Origin: JAGDMJ01 sp963809695
GTDB lineage: Bacteria > Bacteroidota > Ignavibacteria > UBA10030 > UBA6906
Direction: 5' to 3'
DNA length: 64,000 nt
NCBI GenBank assembly: GCA_963809695.1
Contig: CAWEKI010000006.1
Span: forward strand, 62,001-126,000
The position numbers and the translations under genes were made by a program. Position 1 is the first letter of the stretch. Every line of letters starts with the position of its first letter. Positions 1 through 7,969 of the stretch are shown one piece after another. The notes below the pieces were generated by a model. The model had not been told where the DNA came from. It saw nothing but the letters and a program-made list of their open reading frames with translations, and did not search any database.

Positions 1-1
1 C

Positions 2-172
2 GGAGGTGATGTTCAAGGAGAGGAAAGAACTATCATTACGAATATTGAAGGGGCTGAAGCTATTGTAAGCTTGTTCGTTCCCTACCAGCTGAAGCAAGAG
101 GCAAGGGAATCAGTAATAGCCCTCCGGACCAATCAGCGGAGAAACGATAAGTCACGACGTGTCGGGACTTGA
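2..172 (+). CDS. C-terminal tail of an unidentified protein (partial)
   Basis: An open frame runs from the left edge of the window to a TGA at 170-172 and encodes 56 residues, beginning GGDVQGEERTIITNIEGAEA. The other two plus-strand frames hit stops early. The first 45 residues look like ordinary protein and the last ten are basic (RRNDKSRRVGT). I do not recognise the family. The gene start lies outside the window, and the frame could be chance, so this is a weak call. Confidence 0.35.
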   Translation, partial: GGDVQGEERTIITNIEGAEAIVSLFVPYQLKQEARESVIALRTNQRRNDKSRRVGT

Positions 173-244
173 CTTTCCCCTCCCCTCCTTCTATTATTCA
201 GTTGATTCCGCGCCGAACGGTTAGTGGGGATACCCCCTCCCATT

Positions 245-264
245 ACTTTTGCAGAAGTCAATAG
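245..264 (+). repeat. Copy 1 of the ACTTYTGCARAAGT palindrome
   Basis: The sequence ACTTTTGCAGAAGTCAATAG lies 22 bases before the GTG start of the CBS gene. The core ACTTYTGCARAAGT is a palindrome found at three other places in the window (near 14475, 46406 and 53838). Here the preceding bases give TACTTTTG, which also fits the Bacteroidota -7 promoter element TAnnTTTG, so it may act as a promoter or binding site. Confidence 0.5.
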
Positions 265-286
265 CCACTTCCAGAGGAGGAGCATC

Positions 287-721
287 GTGAACAACGTCAG
301 GCAGTTGCTGCACACCAAAGGAAACAGCGTCTTGTCCACCACCCCGGGGACGTCGGTCTATGACGCGCTGAAACTCATGGCCGACAAGAACATCGGCGCA
401 CTGATGGTGATGGACGGTGAGCGGCTCGCGGGCATTTTCTCGGAACGGGATTACGCCCGCAAGGTGATCCTCAAGGGGAAGACCTCGCGCGAGCTTTCCG
501 TGTCCGAGGTCATGACCGGCGATGTCATCTCCGTTCGTCCGGATCAAACGATCGTCGACTGCATGGAGTTGATGACCGAGAAACACATCCGGCATCTACC
601 TGTCCTTGATGCCGGCCGCCTCATCGGCGTCATTTCGATCGGGGATGTGGTGAAGAACATCATCTCCGCTCAGAAGGATACAATCACGCATCTCGAGGAC
701 TATATCACGGGGCGGCGCTAG
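287..721 (+). CDS. CBS-domain pair protein
   Basis: A 144-residue cytosolic protein made of two CBS domains (about residues 7-62 and 72-130) that together form one Bateman module, a fold that binds adenosine nucleotides and usually regulates a partner. Typical signatures are visible: IGALMVMDGERLAGIFSERD in the first repeat and HLPVLDAGRLIGVISIGD in the second. There is no attached enzyme or transporter domain. The frame is open further upstream (GTG at 224), but the start is placed at GTG 287 because AGAGGAGG lies just before it and the upstream codons run through a repeat. No partner is evident from the neighbours, so the ligand and target are unknown. Confidence 0.85.
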   Translation: MNNVRQLLHTKGNSVLSTTPGTSVYDALKLMADKNIGALMVMDGERLAGIFSERDYARKVILKGKTSRELSVSEVMTGDVISVRPDQTIVDCMELMTEKHIRHLPVLDAGRLIGVISIGDVVKNIISAQKDTITHLEDYITGRR

Positions 722-750
722 CCTCCTGAGGATTCTACTCCGGAATATCC

Positions 751-879
751 GGTTCCCAACTCATCGTTCATTGTTTTGAGGTTCGCTATTCAGGCGTTCA
801 TGCGTTAGCTGTCCGAATACCAAACGCATGAATGCAACAACTGCAAACCAACGAACGATGAACCCATAAATTGGGAATA
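751..879. repeat. Long intergenic palindrome, family E (copy 1)
   Basis: An imperfect inverted repeat fills the spacer between the CBS gene and priA. The outer arms are TTCCCAA with ATCGTTCATTG on the left and CGAACGATGAACCC with TTGGGAA on the right; inner arms include GCGTTCATGCGTT and AACGCATGAATGC. The same architecture recurs at 7138, 17708 and 28840. The right end stops about 28 bases before the priA start. Confidence 0.7.
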
Positions 880-906
880 CTCGCCGGTGTTCCTTATATT
901 TCTCCC

Positions 907-3438
907 ATGGCCCAGTACGCCAACATCGCGCTCCCTGTCGCCATCGACAGGGAGTTCACGTACCTTGTTCCTCCTGAGCTGCAGGCATCCGCCGTGGTCG
1001 GGGTGCGCGCCGTAGTGCCATTCGGCAGAACGTACGCCACCGGACTCATCGTTGAGCTTCCCACCAGAACCGACGTCACGGCGCTGAAGCCGATCCGGGA
1101 TATCGTTGATGCGTCGCCGATCGTGTCGGGTGAGCTGCTGGATCTCTGCCGATGGGTTGCTACCTACTACATCACGCCGCTGGGGGAGGTCCTGCGCGCG
1201 GCTGTGCCCCATGGGTTCTCCTCTTCAAGCAAGAGACTTGTCCGGCTGCTCCCTTCCGCCAAGGAGACGGCGATTGCGGAGATGAAGCGGAGCGCGCCAA
1301 AACGTGCGAGCATTCTCACCATCCTGCGCGACCAGGGGGAAATGCTCTCGACGGAGCTAAAGCAGAAGACCGGCCTCAAGTCGCTCAACGCCGCACTGAA
1401 CGAGTTGGAACACGCAGGGCTTATCGAGGCCGAAGAGGTGCTCCCCCGCCCCAGCATCAAGCCGAAAACCAGGGAGTTCATCACCCTCAAGGAGCTGGAC
1501 GACGAGCGGCTGGACGATGCCATTCGTACGCTTTCTCCCCGCAAGAAGAAGGGGGCACAGATCCTCGTTGCACTCCGAACCTTGAAGAGCAACGGCGGTG
1601 CCGACATAGCGGTAATCGATCTCCTCCGGCAATCACGAGCGTCACTTGCATCCCTGAGGGAGTTCCGCACCTCGGGGCTTCTTCCCGTTGTCCGCAAGGA
1701 AGTGCTGCGCCAGCAAGAATATGGAACCGAGGAACAGACCAGGCATATTGTCTTGAATGCGGCTCAAAAAGCCGCATTCAAGCGGGTCTGCATGTGCATC
1801 GGCGCCGGCACTTCAAAGACATTCCTGTTGCACGGCGTCACCGGCAGCGGCAAAACGCAGGTCTATATTGAAGCAATTCGATACTGCCTGGGCCTCCGGA
1901 AAGCGGCGATCGTCCTTGTCCCGGAAATCTCCCTGACGCCGCAGATCGTCCGGCGCTTTAAGACGCATTTTGGCGACCAGGTAGGGGTCGTGCACAGCAG
2001 GATGTCCATCGGCGAGCGCCACGATGTGTGGCGTACCGCCCGGCGGGGACAGTGCAAAGTCGTAATCGGGCCGCGCTCGGCGATCTTTGCCCCTTTACGG
2101 GACCTGGGGCTCATTGTGGTTGATGAGGAGCATGAAGCATCGTACAAGCAATTCGACTCCGTCCCGCGCTATCACGCCCGCGATGTGGCCATTGTTCGCG
2201 GCACCCAGACCAATGCGGTGGTCCTTCTCGGCTCAGCCACACCTTCCACGGAATCGTACCACAACGCAACATCAGGGAAATTTGAGCTGCTCGAAATGCC
2301 CGACCGCATCGACCAGGTGCCGATGCCCGCAATCACCATCGTGGATCTGACGGTGGAGCGGAAGCGCGCCTATGCGGCAATGAAGGCATCTCTTCCGGAA
2401 GATCAACGGAAGAAGCTGAAGGACTTTCAGCTTTCCACCATCTCGGGCCTTTTGCAGGAGAAAATTGCCGACCGGATCCAGCGCAAGGAAGGGGTTATCC
2501 TTCTACAGAACCGCCGCGGGTTCGCGCCGTTCGTTGAATGCCCGGACTGCGGTTACGCCGAGCGGTGCGACAACTGCAACGTCACGCTTACATACCATCT
2601 CACACGGAAGCACCTGCGGTGCCATTACTGCGGCCTCATCCGCGCTCCGCACAGCGTGTGCCCTCAGTGTCAGGGAACGAACATAGCGCTCCACGGTGCC
2701 GGGACGCAACGGGTGGAACAGGATCTCGCCAGGCTTTTCCCCGACGCAAGAGTGCTGCGGATGGACCTGGATACCACATCGCGCAAAGGAGCGCATGACC
2801 GGCTGCTGGGAAAATTCGAGCGGGGGGAAGCGGATATCCTGCTTGGCACGCAGATGGTGGCGAAAGGGCTGGACTTCCCCCGCGTAACCCTGGTCGGGGT
2901 TATCTCGGCCGACACGCAGATGCTTCTGCCGGATTTCCGTTCCTCGGAGCGTACGTTCCAACTCCTGACGCAAGTTTCAGGACGTGCCGGGAGGAGCACG
3001 CTCCTCGGCGAGGTGATCATTCAGACCTACCAGCCGCAGCACTACACACTGCAGCATGTGGTCGATCATGACTTTGACTCATTCTACCGAGAAGAACTCG
3101 AGGCACGGCGGGAGTTGGATTATCCTCCGTTCTCCCGGCTTGTGCTGGTGGAAACGAAAGGTGAGGATGAGGAAAAGGTGCGGGAACTCGCGGAACAGTT
3201 TGCCACGCACCTGAAGACCGACAATGGAACCTTCTCCGTACTTGGCCCGGCCCCGGCCGTGATCGCCAGGATCAACAAGCAGTACCGCTGGCATATCATC
3301 ATCAAGAACCTGAAGCACCTGGATCCTTCAGGCTCGCTCCTCCGCCACTCTCTGCACGCCACGCTCGCATCGTTCAAACCTACCCGCAGAAAAGACACTC
3401 GCCTCATTGTCGACGTGGATCCTGTGGGGCTCATGTAG
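907..3438 (+). CDS. priA: Primosomal replication-restart helicase PriA
   Basis: An 843-residue superfamily 2 3'-5' DNA helicase that reloads the replicative helicase at stalled forks. It has an N-terminal 3'-DNA-binding region, a Walker A GVTGSGKT at residues 310-317, a DEEH box starting at residue 406, and a zinc-binding insert beginning CPDCGYAERCDNCN (Cys545) followed by CHYCG and CPQCQ. Motifs V and VI are seen as MVAKGLDFPRVTLVGVISAD and QVSGRAGR. Length and motif order match complete PriA. The frame extends upstream to a TTG at 871, but that part lies in the palindromic repeat, so ATG 907 (MAQYANIALPV) is chosen. Gene order gives no operon partner. Confidence 0.96.
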   Translation: MAQYANIALPVAIDREFTYLVPPELQASAVVGVRAVVPFGRTYATGLIVELPTRTDVTALKPIRDIVDASPIVSGELLDLCRWVATYYITPLGEVLRAAVPHGFSSSSKRLVRLLPSAKETAIAEMKRSAPKRASILTILRDQGEMLSTELKQKTGLKSLNAALNELEHAGLIEAEEVLPRPSIKPKTREFITLKELDDERLDDAIRTLSPRKKKGAQILVALRTLKSNGGADIAVIDLLRQSRASLASLREFRTSGLLPVVRKEVLRQQEYGTEEQTRHIVLNAAQKAAFKRVCMCIGAGTSKTFLLHGVTGSGKTQVYIEAIRYCLGLRKAAIVLVPEISLTPQIVRRFKTHFGDQVGVVHSRMSIGERHDVWRTARRGQCKVVIGPRSAIFAPLRDLGLIVVDEEHEASYKQFDSVPRYHARDVAIVRGTQTNAVVLLGSATPSTESYHNATSGKFELLEMPDRIDQVPMPAITIVDLTVERKRAYAAMKASLPEDQRKKLKDFQLSTISGLLQEKIADRIQRKEGVILLQNRRGFAPFVECPDCGYAERCDNCNVTLTYHLTRKHLRCHYCGLIRAPHSVCPQCQGTNIALHGAGTQRVEQDLARLFPDARVLRMDLDTTSRKGAHDRLLGKFERGEADILLGTQMVAKGLDFPRVTLVGVISADTQMLLPDFRSSERTFQLLTQVSGRAGRSTLLGEVIIQTYQPQHYTLQHVVDHDFDSFYREELEARRELDYPPFSRLVLVETKGEDEEKVRELAEQFATHLKTDNGTFSVLGPAPAVIARINKQYRWHIIIKNLKHLDPSGSLLRHSLHATLASFKPTRRKDTRLIVDVDPVGLM

Positions 3439-3536
3439 CGCTCTTCCCACCGAGTCGTTCTCAGTTCCCGATTCCCAGTTGAATTATCAATCGATCCCTG
3501 CTCCCCATTGTTGCATGTGCGGAGACTTCCGAGCCA

Positions 3537-3590
3537 GACGGGGGTCTGACCCTGGTCTGGCCCCGGTGTGACCCGGATCTGACCCCCTCG
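3537..3590. repeat. GGTCTGACCC repeat cluster
   Basis: The spacer between priA and the convergent alcohol dehydrogenase contains tandem variants of GGGTCTGACCC (GGGGTCTGACCC, GGTCTGGCCCC, GATCTGACCCCC). Short GGGTC/GACCC palindromes of this kind are common in REP-like repeats. No transposase is nearby. The rest of the 169-base spacer holds only degenerate GTTCTCAGTTCCC-like sequence. Confidence 0.5.
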
Positions 3591-3607
3591 ATTTGTCAGG
3601 ACAAGGG

Positions 3608-4672
3608 TTAGACCTTATTCAATTCCACCACTCCACTCCCCCGAATTTCACTCTGCTTCAATTTTACCAGCGCCTCATTCGTCTCTTCCAGCGAGAACGT
3701 CTCCACCTCGGTGCGAATTGGAATCTCTGCTGCCACCTCGAGCATCTCCCGCACATCATCGCGCGTGCTGTTTGCAACGCTTCGCAATGTCCGCTCCTCG
3801 TAAAGCAAGGCATATTCCATCACGGGCAGTGGACTCATGTGGATACCCGCGAGCGCGACCGTTCCCCCTTTCTTCACTGCCCGCAACGCATGAGGAACGA
3901 GGTGTCCGGCGGGGGCGAAAATGATTGATGCCTCGACAGGATGAGGGGCCGGCTCTTCCGCCTTTCCTGTCCATGCTGCACCGAGCTCGGCGGCAAGATC
4001 CTGGTGCTGCTTGCTACGTGTAAAAACAAAAACCTCGCATCCCTGGTGTCGTGCAATCTGCAGCGTGATGTGGGCCGATGCACCGAAGCCATACAGCCCG
4101 AGCCGCTGGCCCGGTCCGGCTCCGCCAGAGGCGGAGCCGAGATTCTCGGTCCCGTCCTGCGGACGGGACCGGAGCCTGATACCGCTCAGGCGGAGCGCCC
4201 TGTAGCCGATGACCCCCGCACACAGGAGCGGCGCAGCCTGGATGTCTGAAAACTGCCGGGGAATCGGATAAGCAAAGTCCTCGCCAACAATCACATATTC
4301 CGCGTACCCGCCCTGCACATGATAGCCGGTAAAGCGAGCATTGTCACAGAGGTTCTCCCGTCCCGACGTGCAATATTCGCATTTGCCGCACGTGGAATAG
4401 AGCCAAGGCACGCCCAGTCGGTCCCCCACCCTGAAGCCTGTTACGGCGCTTCCTGCTTCATCCACAACACCAACGATCTGATGCCCCGGTGTCACCGGAA
4501 GCAATGGAAGCTGCAGGTCGCCTTCAACAATATGCAGATCCGTATGACAGAGCCCGCATGCATGAACGTGAAGCCGGACCTCGTGAGCACCGGGGTGCGG
4601 AGGGTCGATTTCCGTCAATGACAGAGGATGGCTGTCAACCGGAGCGGGATGTGTGAGGCGCAGGCATTTCAT
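3608..4672 (-). CDS. Zinc-dependent alcohol dehydrogenase with a palindrome-encoded 20-residue insertion
   Basis: A 354-residue medium-chain zinc alcohol dehydrogenase. The GroES-like N-terminal domain has catalytic zinc ligands in CGLCHTD (Cys42) and GHQ (His64), and a structural zinc cluster CGKCEYCTSGRENLC (about residues 95-109). The C-terminal NAD(P)-binding fold carries LGLYGFGASAH. Residues about 167-186 (LRSRPQDGTENLGSASGGAG) interrupt the conserved stretch LSGIR-PGQRLGLYGFG. They are encoded by two adjacent hairpins (4113-4170) and look like a repeat that jumped in without breaking the frame. It is most like the AdhP-type enzymes acting on simple alcohols or aldehydes. It faces priA and overlaps nothing. 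Whether the insertion leaves activity intact cannot be told from sequence. Confidence 0.9.
   Translation of the reverse strand: MKCLRLTHPAPVDSHPLSLTEIDPPHPGAHEVRLHVHACGLCHTDLHIVEGDLQLPLLPVTPGHQIVGVVDEAGSAVTGFRVGDRLGVPWLYSTCGKCEYCTSGRENLCDNARFTGYHVQGGYAEYVIVGEDFAYPIPRQFSDIQAAPLLCAGVIGYRALRLSGIRLRSRPQDGTENLGSASGGAGPGQRLGLYGFGASAHITLQIARHQGCEVFVFTRSKQHQDLAAELGAAWTGKAEEPAPHPVEASIIFAPAGHLVPHALRAVKKGGTVALAGIHMSPLPVMEYALLYEERTLRSVANSTRDDVREMLEVAAEIPIRTEVETFSLEETNEALVKLKQSEIRGSGVVELNKV
4113..4170. repeat. Double-hairpin palindromic element inside a coding region
   Basis: Two perfect hairpins sit side by side within the alcohol dehydrogenase gene: GGCTCCGCC-AGA-GGCGGAGCC (4118-4138) and GGTCCCGTCC-TGC-GGACGGGACC (4148-4170). 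Outer GGTCC at 4113 pairs with GGACC at the far end. The element corresponds to about 20 codons and keeps the frame. Confidence 0.85.
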
Positions 4673-4722
4673 AGAGCAAATCTAGGAATGACTGCATGAA
4701 AAGTCAACGACAATGGTCTTGT

Positions 4723-4743
4723 AGGTCGGGTCTCTGACCCGAC
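4723..4743. repeat. Short perfect palindrome GGTCGGGTC-TCT-GACCCGACC
   Basis: A perfect 9-bp stem with a TCT loop lies 50 bases before the alcohol dehydrogenase start, in the divergent spacer. It resembles the GGTC/GACC hairpins elsewhere in the window. No T-run follows on either strand, so it is not an obvious terminator. Confidence 0.6.
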
Positions 4744-4826
4744 CGCTCTTGAATCAACGCAATATGCTATGCTACGTGGACCGGACTGCGCCCAATTGCA
4801 TCTCTCAGTATGAATTTGCACATTGA

Positions 4827-4895
4827 GGGCGCGCTGCAAAATCGACTGCGCTATCCCATCAGGCCTTACAGAATAGTTGATTTTGCAGCGTGCCC
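4827..4895. repeat. Inverted repeat upstream of the aldo/keto reductase
   Basis: A stem of about 21 bp (4827-4847 with 4875-4895, two mismatches; arms contain CGCTGCAAAATC and GATTTTGCAGCG) encloses a loop of 27 bases. It ends 37 bases before the aldo/keto reductase ATG. It may be an attenuator, an operator or another repeat element. The frame of the reductase is open through it, but the protein family starts after it. Confidence 0.6.
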
Positions 4896-4932
4896 TGATC
4901 ATACCTTTACACACCATCGCACAGCCCTCAGA

Positions 4933-5886
4933 ATGAAGACAAAACAACTCGGCCATTCCGGACCTATCCTCACCGAGATCGGACTTGGCGCATGGGCAAT
5001 CGGGGGAGCATGGAAGTGGGGATGGGGCCACTCCGATGATCAGGAATCCATCAAGGCAATTCACCGATCACTGGATCTCGGCATTAACTGGATCGATACC
5101 GCCGCAGTGTATGGCCTCGGCCATTCCGAGGAGGTAGTGGGAAAAGCACTCAAAGGGAAACGGGACTCCGTGTTCCTGGCAACGAAGTGCGGATTGGTCT
5201 GGCAGAATTCCGTTGATCCGCCCCAGAGAAACCTCGCCCCGAAGAGCATCCACAAGGAAATGGAGGACAGCCTCCTGCGCCTCGGGACAGACCACGTGGA
5301 CCTGTATCAGTTCCACTGGCCGGATTTAGATACTCCGGTGGAGGAATCCTGGAATGAAATGGTGAAACTCCAGGAGGAAGGCAAGACGAGGTTCATCGGC
5401 GTCTGCAATTTCAATGTAGAGCTCCTCAGGCGCTGCGAGGTAATCGCGCACGTCCAGTCTCTGCAGCCAATTTACAGCATGCTGGAGCGAGATATTGAAG
5501 CCGCAGAACTCCCCTACTGCAAGAAGAACGGGGTTGGCGTTGTCGCCTACAGTCCCATGCAGTCAGGACTTCTTACAGGGAAGTTCGACAAATCCAGGCT
5601 CGCGCCGGATGACTGGAGGCAGGAGAGCGACAAATTCGCCGGCGAAAAACTCGAGCGTGGATTGAAGCTGGTCGAGCAGCTCCGTCCCATCGCGGCAAAA
5701 TACTATAAGACCGTCGGCCAGCTGGCGGTCGCCTGGGTGCTGGTCAATGATGCCGTCACGTCAGCGATTGTCGGCGCCCGGACGGGTCGGCACGCGGAGG
5801 AGAACATTGGCGCGGCCGGATGGAGAATTGAGCGCCCCGACCTCGAGACCATCGAACGACTTCTAGAGGAAGGCGCAACCAGATGA
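4933..5886 (+). CDS. Aldo/keto reductase
   Basis: A 317-residue NADPH-dependent aldo/keto reductase with a TIM-barrel fold. The start at ATG 4933 gives the usual N-terminus MKTKQLGHSGPILTEIGLG. The catalytic tetrad is visible: Asp and Tyr in WIDTAAVYGLGHSEE, Lys in FLATKCGL and His in LYQFHWPD. Near the C-terminus IVGARTGRHAEENIGA matches the NADPH-binding loop of this family. The substrate cannot be named. Its stop overlaps the start of the downstream DUF885 gene by four bases (ATGA), so the two are probably translated together. Confidence 0.92.
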   Translation: MKTKQLGHSGPILTEIGLGAWAIGGAWKWGWGHSDDQESIKAIHRSLDLGINWIDTAAVYGLGHSEEVVGKALKGKRDSVFLATKCGLVWQNSVDPPQRNLAPKSIHKEMEDSLLRLGTDHVDLYQFHWPDLDTPVEESWNEMVKLQEEGKTRFIGVCNFNVELLRRCEVIAHVQSLQPIYSMLERDIEAAELPYCKKNGVGVVAYSPMQSGLLTGKFDKSRLAPDDWRQESDKFAGEKLERGLKLVEQLRPIAAKYYKTVGQLAVAWVLVNDAVTSAIVGARTGRHAEENIGAAGWRIERPDLETIERLLEEGATR

Positions 5887-7133
5887 CAATGTCCGGTCTC
5901 TCTCCCGACATGGAACAACTGGCGAAGTCATATATCAAGCTCGTCCTCTCAGTAGGATTGCATGATTCCGACTATGTGGACGCCTATTACGGCCCGCCTC
6001 AGCTTCGGGCCGATGCGGAAGCCGAAAAGCTCTCCCTGGAAGCTATCATGGAGTCTGCGGCGGTAACGCTCAACCAGGCCCGCCTTCTGGCCCCTGCGCA
6101 GAAGGATGAGATGGCTTTGCTGCGGCATCAGTACATTTTGCGTCAGCTTGAATCCTTGATGGCCCGCGTCGACATACTGCGCGGGAAGAAACTATCATTC
6201 GACGAAGAAGCGCAGGCCCTCTACGATGCAACGCCTCCCTCCTTTCCCGAAGATCATTTCAAAGGGATCGTGAAGGAACTTGGGGATCTGCTTCCGGGTC
6301 AAGGAGCGGTTCCGCAACGCTACGACAAATACAAGACTGATTTCGTCATCCCGAAGGAGAAGCTGGACACAGTATTCCAGGCTGCTGTGCACGAAAGCCG
6401 TGCCAGGACGAAGCGCCACATCCAGCTCCCGGCAGAAGAGAGCTTTGTCATCGAGTACGTCACGGGAAAATCCTGGAGCGGATACAACTGGTACAAAGGG
6501 AACAGCCACAGTCTCATCCAGATCAACACCGACCTACCGATCTACATCGATCGCGCCGTGGACCTGGCAAGTCATGAAGGATACCCGGGGCATCACGTGT
6601 ACAATGCACTGCTCGAGCGCCACCTTGTGCGTGAACGCGGTTGGCTCGAATTCAGTGTCTATGCATTGTTCAGTCCGCAATCGTTGATTGCCGAGGGGAC
6701 AGCGAACTTCGGGATCGATATGGCGTACCCGGGTCCTGAACGAGTCTCCTTCGAACGCGAGGTGCTCTTCCCCGCCGCGGGTATCGACGGCAGCCGCGCC
6801 GGAGAGTACTACCGCATTCACGAGCTTGTTATGCGGCTCACATATGCCGGCAACGAAGCGGCGCGAGGCTACCTGAACGGCACACTGACGCGGGAGCAGG
6901 CAGCCGAATGGCTGGTGAACTACGCGCTGATGTCCCCGGAGCGGGCCATGCAGCGCACCCGTTTCTTCGATCAGTATCGGAGCTACGTGATTAACTACAA
7001 CCTCGGACAGGACTTGGTGAAGCAGTACATCGAATCGCGTGGAGGAACGGCAAACAAGCCTGAGAAACGATGGGAGGAATTCGGAAAACTGCTGGCTTCG
7101 CCGAGATTGCCGTCGGGGTTGCGCCGGCCCTAG
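5883..7133 (+). CDS. DUF885 family putative metallopeptidase-like protein
   Basis: A 416-residue protein of the DUF885 family. The family hallmark HEGYPGHH is present in DLASHEGYPGHHVYN, and a downstream Glu in SLIAEGTANFGID is typical; together these suggest a zinc metallopeptidase-like site. There is no signal peptide, so it is probably cytosolic, whereas many relatives are exported. It begins in an ATGA overlap with the aldo/keto reductase. Its substrate is unknown. Confidence 0.8.
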   Translation: MTMSGLSPDMEQLAKSYIKLVLSVGLHDSDYVDAYYGPPQLRADAEAEKLSLEAIMESAAVTLNQARLLAPAQKDEMALLRHQYILRQLESLMARVDILRGKKLSFDEEAQALYDATPPSFPEDHFKGIVKELGDLLPGQGAVPQRYDKYKTDFVIPKEKLDTVFQAAVHESRARTKRHIQLPAEESFVIEYVTGKSWSGYNWYKGNSHSLIQINTDLPIYIDRAVDLASHEGYPGHHVYNALLERHLVRERGWLEFSVYALFSPQSLIAEGTANFGIDMAYPGPERVSFEREVLFPAAGIDGSRAGEYYRIHELVMRLTYAGNEAARGYLNGTLTREQAAEWLVNYALMSPERAMQRTRFFDQYRSYVINYNLGQDLVKQYIESRGGTANKPEKRWEEFGKLLASPRLPSGLRRP

Positions 7134-7137
7134 GCAG

Positions 7138-7264
7138 TATTCACAATTCATGGGTTCCTCAATCTTCATCCACGCGTTCGAAGTTCACGCGTTAGGTGTT
7201 CCAACAGCTAACGCACGAACTTTGAACAGCGAACCCATGAACCTTGAACGATGAATTGGGAATA
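7138..7264. repeat. Long intergenic palindrome, family E (copy 2)
   Basis: The spacer between the convergent DUF885 and response-regulator genes is almost entirely this element. The outer arms are CAATTCATGGGTTC and GAACGATGAATTGGGAAT; inner arms GCGTTAGGTGTTC and AACAGCTAACGC pair in the centre. A hairpin between convergent genes could serve as a two-way terminator, although no T-run is present. Confidence 0.75.
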
Positions 7265-7269
7265 GGAGC

Positions 7270-7953
7270 CTACCGAACCACCAGCTTGAACCCCTTCCCA
7301 TGCACATTCAGTATCTCCACATTCTTATCTTTCTGGAGATATTTCCTCAACCGTGAGATGAACACATCCATGCTCCGGCCATTGAAGAAGCTATCGCTTC
7401 CCCAGAGCGTGCGAAGGGCTTCGTCGCGCTCCAGGACATTATTCATGTGAGTGCACAGCAAACGCAGCAGATCGGCTTCGCGTGAGGTCAGCTTCTTCTT
7501 CTCATCTTTCAACTGCAGCATCTGCCGCCCGTGATCAAAGAGGTATTTTCCGATGGTGATCGGCTCTGTGAGAGGCCCCGGCTCCACTGCCGGCTTCGCC
7601 CTCTTCAACACGGCCCGGATCCTCAGCATCAACTCTTCCATGCTGAATGGCTTGGTCACATAGTCATCACAGCCGATTCTGAAGCCTTCAATGCGATCTT
7701 CCTTCAACGACTTGGCGGTAAGGAAGATCAGCGGGGTCTGCTGGTCGTTCTTCCGTACTTCGCGGGCAAATGAAAACCCGTCCTTCCTCGGCATCATCAC
7801 ATCGACGAGGCAGAGGTCGAAGCGGCGTGCACGAAAGGCCCTGGATCCTTCTTCGCCGTTCGTGCAAAGCGTGACGGAGTATCCCTCCAGTTCAAGGTGT
7901 TCTTGCAGAATGAAGCCGAGGTTTGCATCATCTTCAAGCAGCAGTATCGTCAC
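7270..7953 (-). CDS. OmpR/PhoB-type response regulator
   Basis: A 227-residue two-component regulator. The receiver domain (residues 1-118) has the acidic pair in LLLEDDANLG, the phospho-acceptor Asp51 in LVDVMMPRKDG and the conserved Lys in DYVTKPFSMEEL. The winged-helix DNA-binding domain (about 130-227) ends with FISRLRKYLQKDKNVEILNVHGKGFKLV. It lies 16 bases downstream of its presumed kinase on the same strand. Targets are unknown. Confidence 0.95.
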   Translation of the reverse strand: MTILLLEDDANLGFILQEHLELEGYSVTLCTNGEEGSRAFRARRFDLCLVDVMMPRKDGFSFAREVRKNDQQTPLIFLTAKSLKEDRIEGFRIGCDDYVTKPFSMEELMLRIRAVLKRAKPAVEPGPLTEPITIGKYLFDHGRQMLQLKDEKKKLTSREADLLRLLCTHMNNVLERDEALRTLWGSDSFFNGRSMDVFISRLRKYLQKDKNVEILNVHGKGFKLVVR

Positions 7954-7969
7954 AACCAGCCTTTCGTTC

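Noticed and set aside
3439..3607. A REP-associated transposase linked to the GGTCTGACCC repeats
   Set aside because: The spacer has no open frame of any length and no transposase occurs in the window.
4082..4190. Frameshift or sequencing error in the alcohol dehydrogenase
   Set aside because: The frame is continuous and both conserved flanks are in the same frame. The extra residues coincide exactly with a palindromic element.
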